Part shown: positions 28,581 through 36,719 of the stretch, in pieces
Layout of the letters: each line of letters begins with the position of its first letter
How positions within the stretch are numbered: the stretch's first letter is position 1
Assembly (NCBI RefSeq): GCF_012044895.1
Contig: NZ_CP050695.1
Location: 1,084,501-1,148,500, forward strand
Reading direction: 5' to 3'
Source of the DNA: Aquisalimonas sp. 2447
GTDB taxonomy: Bacteria; Pseudomonadota; Gammaproteobacteria; Nitrococcales; Aquisalimonadaceae
Length of the DNA stretch: 64,000 nucleotides
The notes under the pieces: generated by a model
Told to the model about the DNA's origin: nothing
What the model saw: only the letters and a program-made list of their open reading frames with translations
The model's database searches: none
Program-made: the position numbers and the translations under genes

Positions 28581-29639
28581 TCACTGAGCCATGTCGCTGA
28601 ACCAGCGCTTGATTTCCTCTTCCACCTCGCCGGCCCATTCGTAGTCCGTGAACTCGTACGGGGTGACCTGATCCAGGAACTGGTTCGGGGGCAGCAGGTC
28701 GTTGGGCTCGGCGCCCTCGATCAGCGGCACGAAGTACTTGTTGCGGTGCTCGATCTCGGTGAGGTACTGCTGGGTCTCGGCGGAGAGCATCCACTCGATG
28801 AAGGCCTTGGCGTCATCGGACACTTCCGTGTCAGCGGAGATGCCCACGGCGCGGGCGGCGCCGGGGGTGCCTTCATCGGGGTAAACCACCTCGATGCTCT
28901 CTTCCTTTTCCACCTCGCCATAGGTGTTGGGCTCTTCCAGGCCGGCGACCCAGATGTCACCCGCGGCCAGGGCTTCGGCCACCGGGCTGTTGGAGCGGTA
29001 CATGCGTACGCCTTTGTCGAAGACCTGTTCCCAGAATTCGTAGCCGGCATCCATGTCGTCCTCGAAGAACCAGGACACGTAGGGGTAGGCTGGGCCGCTG
29101 ATGGCCGGATCCGGCATGCCCACGCGGCCCTCGAACTGCGGGTCGTGCAGGGCGTCCCAGCTGGTGACGTCTTCGGCGTCCACGTAGTCCGGGTTGTACA
29201 CAAGCAGCGCGGGGGCGTTCACCGTCACCGGCCACCAGGCGGTCTCCGGGTCCTGTTCGTAGATCTCGCGACCCATCTCGGTGTAGTTCTCGGCGGCGTC
29301 CGGTTGCCAGCCGTCATCCAGCAGCTGGCCGGTCTCGTAGAGCCGGTGCACACTGCCGTGCCCCTGCACGTACACCACGTCCCACTGCGGGTTGGCGCGC
29401 TCGGCCTCGATGCGGGCCAGGATCTCGCCGCCGCTCATGTCGACGATCTGGGCCTCGATGCCGGTATCCTCGGTGAAACGCTCGGCAATGGCATCGCCAT
29501 GGTCGTGCAGGTAGACCGTCAGCACGTCGCCGCTCGGGGTCGGCTCATCGGCCGAGACAGCGGTTGCCGCCCCAGCGACGCCGGCGAGTAGAAGCAGTCT
29601 GGCTGTGGCGGTGGAACGAGCATGGAAAAGCCGTTTCAT
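28581..29639 (-). CDS. Periplasmic binding protein of ABC system 1, FbpA/AfuA-like fold
   Basis: A 352-residue precursor with a signal peptide (about residues 1-31, ending TAVSA). The body follows the class of AfuA, FbpA and 2-aminoethylphosphonate receptors: FTEDTGIEAQIVDMSGGEILARIEAER, then DVVYVQG. No adjacent Tyr-Tyr pair, which coordinates iron in FbpA, is visible. The start was set at MKRLFH, after GGAGG; codons upstream are inside the Pho box region. Together with the PhoB array this makes ferric iron an unlikely cargo and a phosphonate or phosphate ester plausible. Confidence 0.82.
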   Translation of the reverse strand: MKRLFHARSTATARLLLLAGVAGAATAVSADEPTPSGDVLTVYLHDHGDAIAERFTEDTGIEAQIVDMSGGEILARIEAERANPQWDVVYVQGHGSVHRLYETGQLLDDGWQPDAAENYTEMGREIYEQDPETAWWPVTVNAPALLVYNPDYVDAEDVTSWDALHDPQFEGRVGMPDPAISGPAYPYVSWFFEDDMDAGYEFWEQVFDKGVRMYRSNSPVAEALAAGDIWVAGLEEPNTYGEVEKEESIEVVYPDEGTPGAARAVGISADTEVSDDAKAFIEWMLSAETQQYLTEIEHRNKYFVPLIEGAEPNDLLPPNQFLDQVTPYEFTDYEWAGEVEEEIKRWFSDMAQ

Positions 29640-29698
29640 GTGGAAACCTCCAGGGTGGGTTGCTGATGACCGTTGACCACTACCGTGGCGATAAGGAA

Positions 29699-29746
29699 TG
29701 ACGTGACAGTGACGGCATGGTGACGCTGCCATGACGGTAAGGTTAC
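29699..29746 (-). promoter_or_regulatory. Five-unit PhoB box for ABC system 1
   Basis: The minus strand reads GTAA, GTCA, GTCA, GTCA, GTCA at 11-bp spacing (plus-strand TGAC at 29699, 29710, 29721 and 29732, then TTAC at 29743), 60 bases before the start of the binding-protein gene. It is the longest array on the minus strand. Confidence 0.9.
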
Positions 29747-29782
29747 TGCAGCGCCCGCTTGTCATACCCGTGCAACACACCT

Positions 29783-29800
29783 GAGGTAAAACCCTTGTCA
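29783..29800 (+). promoter_or_regulatory. Weaker PhoB box for ABC system 2
   Basis: GTAA at 29786 and GTCA at 29797 lie 11 bp apart, resembling the last two units of the pstC box. A further in-phase upstream unit is poor. The array ends at an ATG (29800) that I therefore do not accept as the start of the ATPase. Confidence 0.5.
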
Positions 29801-29853
29801 TGGCGCAGAATTCAGGCGCGGGTCAGTCCCGGGCAAACCATCAGGTGACCAGC

Positions 29854-30918
29854 ATGGCCGCGTTTCTCGAGTGCGAAGGTGTCACGAAGGCGTTCAGCGG
29901 AACCACCGTCCTGAATGGCATCGATCTGTCAGTGAGAAAGGGGGAATGCGTGGTGCTGCTCGGGCCGTCCGGCTGCGGCAAGAGCACGCTGCTCAACATC
30001 ATGACCGGAATGCTCAGTCCGGATGTGGGCGCCTTGCGCTGTCGGGGTCGAACCCTGGATGAGCCGGCGCGCGGCATTCACGTGCCCATGCAGAAACGCG
30101 GTTTCTCCATGGTGTTCCAGGATTTCAGCCTCTGGCCCCACATGACCGTCGCCGAAAACGTGGCTTTCGGGCCGCGCATGCAGGGGCGCCCGGCGGCGGA
30201 GCGCAAGCGCCGGGTGCAGCATGTGCTGGAGCAAGTGCAGATGGCTCATTTGAAGGACCGCAGCCCGGATCAGCTCTCCGGCGGGCAGCAGCAGCGCGTG
30301 GCCATCGCCAGGGCCTTGGCCGTGGAACCGGATCTGCTGCTGCTGGACGAGCCCCTCTCCGCCCTGGATGCCCGTCTACGCGAGGATCTCAAGCATGAAC
30401 TCGCCAGCCTGTTGCGGGAGACGGGACTGACGGCCCTGTACGTGACTCACGACCAGGCCGAGGCGTTCACCCTGGGCGACCGCATCGCCGTCATGAACCA
30501 GGGACGAATCGAGCAGTGCGCGCCACCCGAGGCAATCTACAATCACCCGGCAACGCCCTTCGTCGCCGGCTTTCTCGGCACTGGCAACCTGTTTCCCTAC
30601 CAGCGCAACGGATCCGGCATCGTGATCGGTGAGGATCTGGCCGTTGCCTGCGCGACCGCCAACGTACCGGAGCAGGGCCAATGCCTGGTGCGCCGGGAAG
30701 CGGTGTGCATTTCCTCGGAGGAGTGCTGCTCCGGGGATCACCTGGTGGAGTTGGATGGCCACTGCCAGCACACCAATTTTCTCGGTGACCGGCGCGAGGC
30801 CTTCGCGCGCTTCGCCAACGGACAGGTGATCCGCGGCTTTGCGGATGGCCCGGTTCGGGAAGGGGGCGCGGTCCGGGTGCGCTTCCCGGCGGATGCCATG
30901 CAGTTTCTCGCCGGCTGA
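29854..30918 (+). CDS. ABC transporter ATPase, FbpC-like, Pho-regulated system 2
   Basis: A 354-residue ATPase with Walker [11 protein letters not shown]-loop FQDFSLWPHMTV, signature LSGGQQQR, Walker B LLLLDEPLSALDA, switch VTHDQAEA and a C-terminal TOBE-like part. The start MAAFLECEG was chosen because AGGTGA lies five bases upstream and the earlier ATG is inside the Pho box. The gene is divergent from system 1 and first in the order ATPase, binding protein, permease. Confidence 0.85.
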   Translation: MAAFLECEGVTKAFSGTTVLNGIDLSVRKGECVVLLGPSGCGKSTLLNIMTGMLSPDVGALRCRGRTLDEPARGIHVPMQKRGFSMVFQDFSLWPHMTVAENVAFGPRMQGRPAAERKRRVQHVLEQVQMAHLKDRSPDQLSGGQQQRVAIARALAVEPDLLLLDEPLSALDARLREDLKHELASLLRETGLTALYVTHDQAEAFTLGDRIAVMNQGRIEQCAPPEAIYNHPATPFVAGFLGTGNLFPYQRNGSGIVIGEDLAVACATANVPEQGQCLVRREAVCISSEECCSGDHLVELDGHCQHTNFLGDRREAFARFANGQVIRGFADGPVREGGAVRVRFPADAMQFLAG

Positions 30919-30923
30919 CGCTG

Positions 30924-31931
30924 ATGCCCCGTTCGTTCGTGATTCTGGCGGCGCTGTTCGCCCTGGGTGCCGCCGCGTGCAGCCAGGACACCGATAACGA
31001 TGCGCTGGTGGTCTACTCCGCCGGCCCGCGCCCCCTGGCCGAGGCCGTGATCGAGGCCTACGTGGAGGAGACGGGCCAGCGGGTCGAGTTCTTCGGTGCC
31101 ACTACCGGGCAGGTGATGGCCCGCCTGGAGGCCGAGCGGTACCGGCCGCGGGCGGATGTGGTCATTTTCGCCAGCGAGGTGGCCGCCGAAGCCCTGAAGG
31201 ACCAGGGGCGTTTGCAGCCCTACCCGGACCCGGGGTGGCTGGAGGACACCGAAGGCGAGTGGCACGACCCTGACCACTACTATTTCGCCACGGCCGCCGC
31301 GCTGGTGGGCATGGCGGTGCGCGAGGAGGCGTTCCGGGAGGAGCTGGACTGGGAAGCACTGTTCCAGGGAGACTTTCCGGGGCGCATGACCATGCCGTCC
31401 CCCTCGCGCTCCGGTTCGGCCGCCGATTTCGTGATTGCCTACTCGCTGGCCCATCCCGACACCATGTGGGAAGACTTCCTGGGCCTGCGCCGGGCTGGCC
31501 TCGATTTCGCCGCCGCCAACAGCCAGGCCATCAGCGGGCTCCTGGTGGGCACCTACGATCTGATCGTGGGTGCGGTGGACTATCTCATCTACCGTCAGAT
31601 TGCCGATGGCGCGCCGCTGGTCATGCACTATCCGCCCTCGGGATCGGCACTCGTGCGGCGGCCCATCGCCATCCTCGACAGCAGTCAGCACGTCGCGGCG
31701 GCGAGGGCGTTCGTGGACCACTACTTCAGCGCCGCCATGCAGGAGGAGGTCGCCGGGCAGCACCTGCTTCCGGCCCGGCGCGGCATATCCCCCTCGGCGA
31801 CACGCGGCGAGCATGCGCTACCGGCGTTGCTGCCGTCCGACCCGGTCGCGGCGCTGGCGGAGCAGAACCGCGTACTCCGGCGTTTCCAGATTGAAGTCGA
31901 GCGCGCCGAGGTCATCGCCGACCCGAACTAG
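30924..31931 (+). CDS. Binding lipoprotein of ABC system 2, FbpA/AfuA-like fold
   Basis: A 335-residue exported protein with a lipobox LGAAAC; Cys19 would be lipidated. The body has the family pattern VEFFGATTGQVMARLEAER, then PRADVVIF. The only adjacent tyrosines are at 119-120, not in the mid-protein place used for iron in FbpA. It lies five bases after the ATPase gene. It is clearly distant from the system-1 receptor, so the two systems probably bind different ligands. Confidence 0.82.
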   Translation: MPRSFVILAALFALGAAACSQDTDNDALVVYSAGPRPLAEAVIEAYVEETGQRVEFFGATTGQVMARLEAERYRPRADVVIFASEVAAEALKDQGRLQPYPDPGWLEDTEGEWHDPDHYYFATAAALVGMAVREEAFREELDWEALFQGDFPGRMTMPSPSRSGSAADFVIAYSLAHPDTMWEDFLGLRRAGLDFAAANSQAISGLLVGTYDLIVGAVDYLIYRQIADGAPLVMHYPPSGSALVRRPIAILDSSQHVAAARAFVDHYFSAAMQEEVAGQHLLPARRGISPSATRGEHALPALLPSDPVAALAEQNRVLRRFQIEVERAEVIADPN

Positions 31932-31939
31932 GAGTCCCC

Positions 31940-33616
31940 GTGTTTCACGCCCTGCCGGTCTGTTTCCGCGTCTCGCTGCCGCTGCTGCTCTGTCTCCTGG
32001 TGCTGGGCGCTGCCGCCGGTTATCCGCTGGCCATCCTGTTTGCTCAGAGCGTCTTTCCGGATCTTCTCGGGGGGTCGCTGGACGGCTTCATGGATGCCTA
32101 TCTCCGGATCGGGACCACGCCGGAGCTGCCGGAGATGATTCTCACTTCCCTGGGGTGGGCGGGGGCGGTCACTCTGGTGAGCTGGATTCTGGGAATCCCC
32201 TGTGGCTATCTCCTGGCGCGCACGGATCTGCCCGGCAAGGGGCTTGCCCGGCTGTCGCTGCTGGTACCCATCATGACACCGCCCTACATTCTGGCGTTGT
32301 CCTACATCCTGGTGATGCAGGAGGGTGGTTTCGCCGATGCCGTAATCGGGGTCCCGGAGGCGTTGCGTGCCTGGTTCTTCTCCTTCTGGGGGGTCACGGT
32401 GGTCATGGCCCTGGCCTCGTTCGGCTACGTGGCCCTGGCGGTGGAGGCGACGCTGGGGTCCATGCCGCGGCGCTTCGAGGACGCCGCCACCATGCTCGGT
32501 GCCCGTTCCTGGCAGCGTGCCTGGCGGATCCTGCTGCCCCTGCTGCTGCCGGCGGTCTTCAACTCCGGCCTGCTGGTCTTCCTGGAGGCCCTGTCCAACT
32601 TCGGCGTTCCGGCGGTGCTCGGGACCCGCGCCAACCTGCCCCTGCTACCGGCGGAAATCTTCTACCTGATCACCAGCTGGCCGGCGGATTTCGCCCTGGC
32701 CACCTCGCTTTCCAGTCTGCTCTGCCTGTTCGCGCTGCTGTGCATGTACGGTAGCCGCTGGCTCTCACGCCTGCTGGGCGGTGGCGCGTTCAAGCCGGGC
32801 CAGGGTGCCGACCATCCCCTGGGGCCTGCCGGCAAGTGGGCGGGCTGGATGCTGATCGGCGTACTGTTCCTGCTGAGCTCGGTGCTGCCGTACGCCGCCA
32901 TGGTGCTGACCAGTCTCATCGATAACTGGGGCGCGCCGGAGCAGGGCCTGACCCTGCGCCATTACGGGGCACTGTTCGAGCCCGGCGCCCGGGGGTTCCA
33001 GGCGCTGTTCACGAGCCTGGGGCTGAGTGTGGCCGCGGCGACGATCTGCGTGCTCCTGGGCGGCTACATTGCCTACGTGAACGTGCGCTCCAGCGGCACG
33101 CTGCAGCGCATTCTCGACGGGATCGCACTGCTCCCCCGGGTCATTCCCAAGATCGTCATGGCGGTGGCGCTCATTCTTGCCTGGAACGCGCCCTGGGTAC
33201 CGTTCAACCTCTACAACACCGTGTGGATGCTGCTGCTGGCCTACGTGGTGATCTACATCACCGATGCCCTGAACTACGCCAACGCCAGCCTGCAGCGCAT
33301 GGGCGAGAACCTGGAGCACGCCGCCGCCATCCTCGGTGCAGGCCGCTTCACGGTCTTTACGCGCATCGTCCTGCCGCGGCTCAAGCCGGCACTTCTGGCG
33401 GCATGGCTGACCACCTTCATCGTCTGCATGCGGGAGCTGGTGGCCTCCATTCTGCTGCTGCCGCCCGGGGTGGACACCACCGCCACCTTCATCTTCAACC
33501 AGTTCGAGCAGGGCGCCATCGCCGAGGCCATGGCCATGGCAACGGTGACCATTCTGGTGACGACCTTCGTGCTGGTGCTGTTCCAGTTGAAGCGGAGTTC
33601 TCGGCCCTCACCGTAG
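31940..33616 (+). CDS. ABC transporter permease, FbpB-like with two fused permease domains, system 2
   Basis: A 558-residue membrane protein with about twelve membrane segments and two EAA loops (RRFENAATMLGARS-like: RRFEDAATMLGARSWQR; second: ENLEHAAAILGAGRFTV). The start is GTG with GGAG five bases upstream. It ends the three-gene operon. The region after it to the next gene (33617-33950) holds the large PhoB array of the second porin. Confidence 0.86.
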   Translation: MFHALPVCFRVSLPLLLCLLVLGAAAGYPLAILFAQSVFPDLLGGSLDGFMDAYLRIGTTPELPEMILTSLGWAGAVTLVSWILGIPCGYLLARTDLPGKGLARLSLLVPIMTPPYILALSYILVMQEGGFADAVIGVPEALRAWFFSFWGVTVVMALASFGYVALAVEATLGSMPRRFEDAATMLGARSWQRAWRILLPLLLPAVFNSGLLVFLEALSNFGVPAVLGTRANLPLLPAEIFYLITSWPADFALATSLSSLLCLFALLCMYGSRWLSRLLGGGAFKPGQGADHPLGPAGKWAGWMLIGVLFLLSSVLPYAAMVLTSLIDNWGAPEQGLTLRHYGALFEPGARGFQALFTSLGLSVAAATICVLLGGYIAYVNVRSSGTLQRILDGIALLPRVIPKIVMAVALILAWNAPWVPFNLYNTVWMLLLAYVVIYITDALNYANASLQRMGENLEHAAAILGAGRFTVFTRIVLPRLKPALLAAWLTTFIVCMRELVASILLLPPGVDTTATFIFNQFEQGAIAEAMAMATVTILVTTFVLVLFQLKRSSRPSP

Positions 33617-33729
33617 TGACGTGACGTCTTCGGCCCGACGGCGTTGCCTCGGTGGCCCAGAGGGCACGCGAAATGCTAAGGACTCGGGTTAGAGAACACG
33701 AGAAAACGCGCAACCATTGTTGCTGAGGC

Positions 33730-33799
33730 GTCATTGAACCGTTACCGGAATGTCATCCGGGACTCACGGGTCTGTCATTTTCGCTCCCTATGCTTGTCA
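33730..33799 (+). promoter_or_regulatory. Five-unit PhoB array and -10 for the second porin
   Basis: Units phased at 11 bp are GTCA at 33730, GTTA at 33741, GTCA at 33752, CTCA at 33763 and GTCA at 33774. TATGCT begins at 33789, 15 nt after the start of the last unit. One more GTCA at 33796 keeps a 22-bp phase beyond the -10. About 150 bases of leader separate it from the porin start; I see no gene in that leader. Confidence 0.88.
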
Positions 33800-33950
33800 C
33801 CTGTTGTGCCGACGCGATCGCTGTCGCGTTTTTGCAACAACAGCATTGGACGCTGCGGAGGCATTTTCAGCCTTCTAACACAGGTCCAATCGGGGGCAGG
33901 CCAAGGAACGTTGTTCCCCTGATGACCGATATCACCTTTGGGAGCAACCA

Positions 33951-35333
33951 ATGAGCATTAACAGACATGTCCTGCGTTCTTACCCGGCGTTACTTGCAGC
34001 CGCTCTGCTTGCGGCCCCGTCCGTCCATGCGGAGAGTTCCGCACAGCGCTTTGGCGGGCTTGATTACGAGCCCATGATGGATGTCGGCGACGACCCGGTG
34101 CGCACGCGCGTGAACAAGTTTCGTGTTGAGACCGAGGACGGCAAGCATCGATTCGGCCTTCGCGGCCGACTCATGACCGATTTCGCCTACGTGCAGGATC
34201 CGTTCACGACCACCGATGACGAGGACGCCGATGATGGCGACCTGGCCCGTTACGGTACTATCATCCGCCGCGCTCGTCTCGGCGCGCTGGGCGTCATGTA
34301 CGACAACTGGGAGTGGCAGCTGGAAATCGACTTCCGCGACGACGAGGTCCGGTTCGCCAATGCCTACATGGCGTACCTGTTCGACAACGCCCGCTTTGCC
34401 ATCGGTCATTTCAAAGAGCCTTTCAGCCTGGAGAGCTCCACCAGCTCGCGCCGCATCAGCTTCATCGAGCGTGCCGCACCGGTGGATGCCTATCGCCCCA
34501 GTCGGCAGATCGGTCTGCTCTACGAAACCCTGGTGCCCGACTACTACCTTGCCTTCGGCGCCTTCGGCGGGGATGGCGTTGCACGTGATCGCGATGTGAC
34601 CGAAGGGTATAGCGTTGCTGCGCGCGGCTCCTTCGCCCCTGTGTTCGACCGCGAGCGAGATGTCTGGAGTCACCTGGGTCTTTCCGCCAACTACCGCGCG
34701 AATGCCTACGAGTGGGATCGCAGCGGCGGCGATGACAGGGAGTACGAATCAGTCCGGATGCGCACGCGACTGGGCACAAGGGCCGTGGACGGCCGGATGA
34801 TTGGTGAGAATGACATGGAGAACGTCGAAGACTTCACCACCTTCGCACTGGAGGGCGGGTTCGGCGTCGGGCCGTTCTCTGTGCAGGGGGAGTACATTCG
34901 CCAGGACTTGAACCGGGATTCCGGCTCCGACGGGTTCGATGATGAACCGGGTAACGACGTGACCAGCATGACGTCCGAAGGCTTCTACGTGCAGACCAGC
35001 TATTTCCTGACCGGAGAGACGCGCAATTACCGGCCCTTCAGCGGCGATTTCGGTGCCACACGCGTCAACGCCCCGTTGAGCGCTGGTGGGCGCGGTGCGT
35101 GGAAACTGCTCGCACGCTTCGCCACTGCGGACTCTTACGAGCATCACAACCGCGAGGACAGGCAGAAACTGGATCACTATACGGTGGGTCTGAACTGGTA
35201 TCCGGAAGACGACATCGTGCTGAAGCTGAACGCCATGTACGTGGACGCGCAGCGCGGTGAAGACGGCTTCGGCGACGGCCGGAAAGACTGGGACAGCATG
35301 GTGTACGCCGCACGCTTCCAGTTCGAATTCTAG
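33951..35333 (+). CDS. Phosphate-selective porin, OprO/OprP family (second copy)
   Basis: Outer-membrane barrel of 460 residues. The signal peptide is residues 1-27 (ending SVHA). The barrel has the motif ARFAIGHFKEPFSLESSTSSRRISFIERA, which parallels the first porin's motif, and ends in FEF. It is 76 residues longer than the first copy and much more acidic, with long Asp/Glu-rich stretches that may be surface loops. The strong PhoB array upstream supports induction under phosphate limitation; which solute each porin passes is unknown. Confidence 0.88.
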   Translation: MSINRHVLRSYPALLAAALLAAPSVHAESSAQRFGGLDYEPMMDVGDDPVRTRVNKFRVETEDGKHRFGLRGRLMTDFAYVQDPFTTTDDEDADDGDLARYGTIIRRARLGALGVMYDNWEWQLEIDFRDDEVRFANAYMAYLFDNARFAIGHFKEPFSLESSTSSRRISFIERAAPVDAYRPSRQIGLLYETLVPDYYLAFGAFGGDGVARDRDVTEGYSVAARGSFAPVFDRERDVWSHLGLSANYRANAYEWDRSGGDDREYESVRMRTRLGTRAVDGRMIGENDMENVEDFTTFALEGGFGVGPFSVQGEYIRQDLNRDSGSDGFDDEPGNDVTSMTSEGFYVQTSYFLTGETRNYRPFSGDFGATRVNAPLSAGGRGAWKLLARFATADSYEHHNREDRQKLDHYTVGLNWYPEDDIVLKLNAMYVDAQRGEDGFGDGRKDWDSMVYAARFQFEF

Positions 35334-35365
35334 GTTTCCCCAGCAGTTCCCTCAGCCAGAGCCTT

Positions 35366-35394
35366 GACCCCGCAGCCAGCGGGGTCTTTTCTTT
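35366..35394 (+). terminator. Terminator after the second porin
   Basis: Perfect 8-bp stem GACCCCGC / GCGGGGTC with an AGCCA loop, followed by TTTTCTTT. Confidence 0.9.
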
Positions 35395-35409
35395 GGATCT
35401 CCGGTGTTG

Positions 35410-35685
35410 TTACCGGAACGGCCCGCAGCTCCGCAGAGACGCCAGATCACGACTCTCGGACACCACCCGGAACCAGCCCCGCCTGCCGTCGTCCAGTTCC
35501 AGCAGCGTGGAGCTTCCGCGCGGGATTCGGCGCGGGATTCGGCGCCGGCGCACGCCCAGCAGCGGGATGTGCGCACGCCAGACGGATTTACGACCGCTTG
35601 CTTCCCGCTGGAGTACGATCTGATCGCTGGCCAGCAGGGTTCGCCCCTCGCTGATCAGTCTTCCCTCTCCCGTTTCCCAGTGCAT
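35410..35685 (-). CDS. Small basic protein of unknown function, candidate Pho regulon member
   Basis: I do not recognise this 91-residue protein. Support for it being real: GAGGT lies four bases before the ATG, codon use is normal for the region, and a phased PhoB array with a GACAAT -10 points at it from 52 bases upstream. It contains 18 Arg residues and few Lys, a central IPLLGV followed by RRRR, a duplicated RIPR-RIPR stretch, and a segment STLLELDDGRRGWFRVV that could be a small beta-barrel. No signal peptide or membrane helix is seen. It converges with the porin and shares its terminator region. Confidence 0.55.
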   Translation of the reverse strand: MHWETGEGRLISEGRTLLASDQIVLQREASGRKSVWRAHIPLLGVRRRRIPRRIPRGSSTLLELDDGRRGWFRVVSESRDLASLRSCGPFR

Positions 35686-35719
35686 GATGACCTCGTTCCA
35701 CCGTTAATAGACGGCGATC

Positions 35720-35773
35720 ATTGTCATCGCGAATCAAGACACTTTTCTGACCGGCGGGTGACCTTTGAATGAT
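35720..35773 (-). promoter_or_regulatory. PhoB box array directed away from plcP
   Basis: The minus strand reads ATCA, GTCA, GTCA, GTCT at 11-bp spacing (plus-strand TGAT 35770, TGAC 35759, TGAC 35748, AGAC 35737). GACAAT at 35725-35720 sits 15 nt after the start of the last unit. Its direction fits the small gene at 35685 rather than plcP, although both could respond. Confidence 0.75.
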
Positions 35774-35897
35774 GCGTCGGACCGGTGGGTCACGGTACCG
35801 GCGCCATGTCACGGAAATGCCTTGCCGCTGACATATCCCCTTCAAGGTGCCGCTTCACACTTCCCGGCAACAGTGGAAAGAGGGGAGTGGTGCAGCC

Positions 35898-36719
35898 ATG
35901 ACAACCGTCGAACCCATGCGACCGGTCCGATACCGGACCATCTTCGTTTCTGACGCCCATCTGGGATTTCGCGGTGCACGCGCGGACTATCTGCTGGAGT
36001 TTCTGGACGCCACCGAGTCCGAGTATCTCTACCTGGTCGGGGACATGGTCGACATCTGGGAAATGCGTAAACGTGTTTTCTGGCCGCGAGAGCACGCCCT
36101 GGTGGTGCGCCGGATCATGGAGAAGGCCTGGGCGGGCACGAAGGTGGTCTACCTGCCGGGCAACCACGACGAGGCCATGCGGGATTACAACGGTAGCGTC
36201 ATCGACAACTTCTCCATGGTCGATCAAGTCATCCACACCACCCAGGACGGGCGGCGGCTCCTGGTTCTGCATGGTGATCAGTTCGACACGGTGGTCAAGT
36301 GTTCCCGCGCGCTTTCGATGCTGGGCAGTCGCGTCTACGGCCTGCTGTTACGGGCCAACCACTGGGTGCACCTGGTGCGCCGGCTGTTCGGCTTTCCCTA
36401 CTGGTCCCTGGCCGCGCATCTGAAGTACCGGGTCAAGAACGCCATGGCTTACATCTCCAGCTTCGAGGAAATGGTCGCATGGGAGGCCAGTCGTCAAGGC
36501 GTGGATGGTGTGGTCTGTGGTCACATCCATCATGCAGAGATGCGCGAGGTCGATGGGGTGCTCTACTGTAACGACGGTGACTGGGTGGAGAGCTGCACCT
36601 GCTTGGTGGAAAACCACGACGGCCGGCTGGAGCTGTTGCGCTGGCTGGAGATGCGTCAGACGGATGCTGGTGGCCCGGCCGAAGACGGACAGGTCATGCC
36701 GGCCCGAGACGTGGCATGA
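35898..36719 (+). CDS. plcP: Metallophosphoesterase of the PlcP type (phospholipase C in lipid remodelling)
   Basis: A 273-residue calcineurin-like enzyme. All metal motifs are present: DAHLG, GDMVD, GNHDE, HGDQFD and GHIHHA. The stretches RVKNAMAYISSFEE, YCNDGDWVESCT and LVENHDGRLELL follow the rhizobial PlcP pattern more than the LpxH pattern, and the protein is longer than typical LpxH. PlcP hydrolyses phosphatidylglycerol and related lipids to diacylglycerol during phosphate starvation. The start at 35898 follows GAGGGGAG. Database tools often mislabel it UDP-2,3-diacylglucosamine diphosphatase. Confidence 0.82.
   Translation: MTTVEPMRPVRYRTIFVSDAHLGFRGARADYLLEFLDATESEYLYLVGDMVDIWEMRKRVFWPREHALVVRRIMEKAWAGTKVVYLPGNHDEAMRDYNGSVIDNFSMVDQVIHTTQDGRRLLVLHGDQFDTVVKCSRALSMLGSRVYGLLLRANHWVHLVRRLFGFPYWSLAAHLKYRVKNAMAYISSFEEMVAWEASRQGVDGVVCGHIHHAEMREVDGVLYCNDGDWVESCTCLVENHDGRLELLRWLEMRQTDAGGPAEDGQVMPARDVA

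Noticed and set aside
29800-29853. Upstream ATG start for the system-2 ATPase
   Set aside because: It lies in the PhoB box; the later ATG has a ribosome site and begins the conserved ABC domain.
33734-33922. 62-codon open frame in the leader of the second porin
   Set aside because: It starts inside the PhoB array and overlaps the -10, so it would not be on the mRNA from its start.
35789-35835. Plus-strand PhoB box for plcP
   Set aside because: GTCA units at 35789 and 35808 are not 11 bp apart, and the in-phase neighbours are poor matches.
35898-36719. Reading the metallophosphoesterase as LpxH of lipid A synthesis
   Set aside because: Length and the RVKNAM...FEE and GDWVESCT motifs fit PlcP better, and it sits at the end of a Pho island. 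LpxH is not excluded without a profile search.
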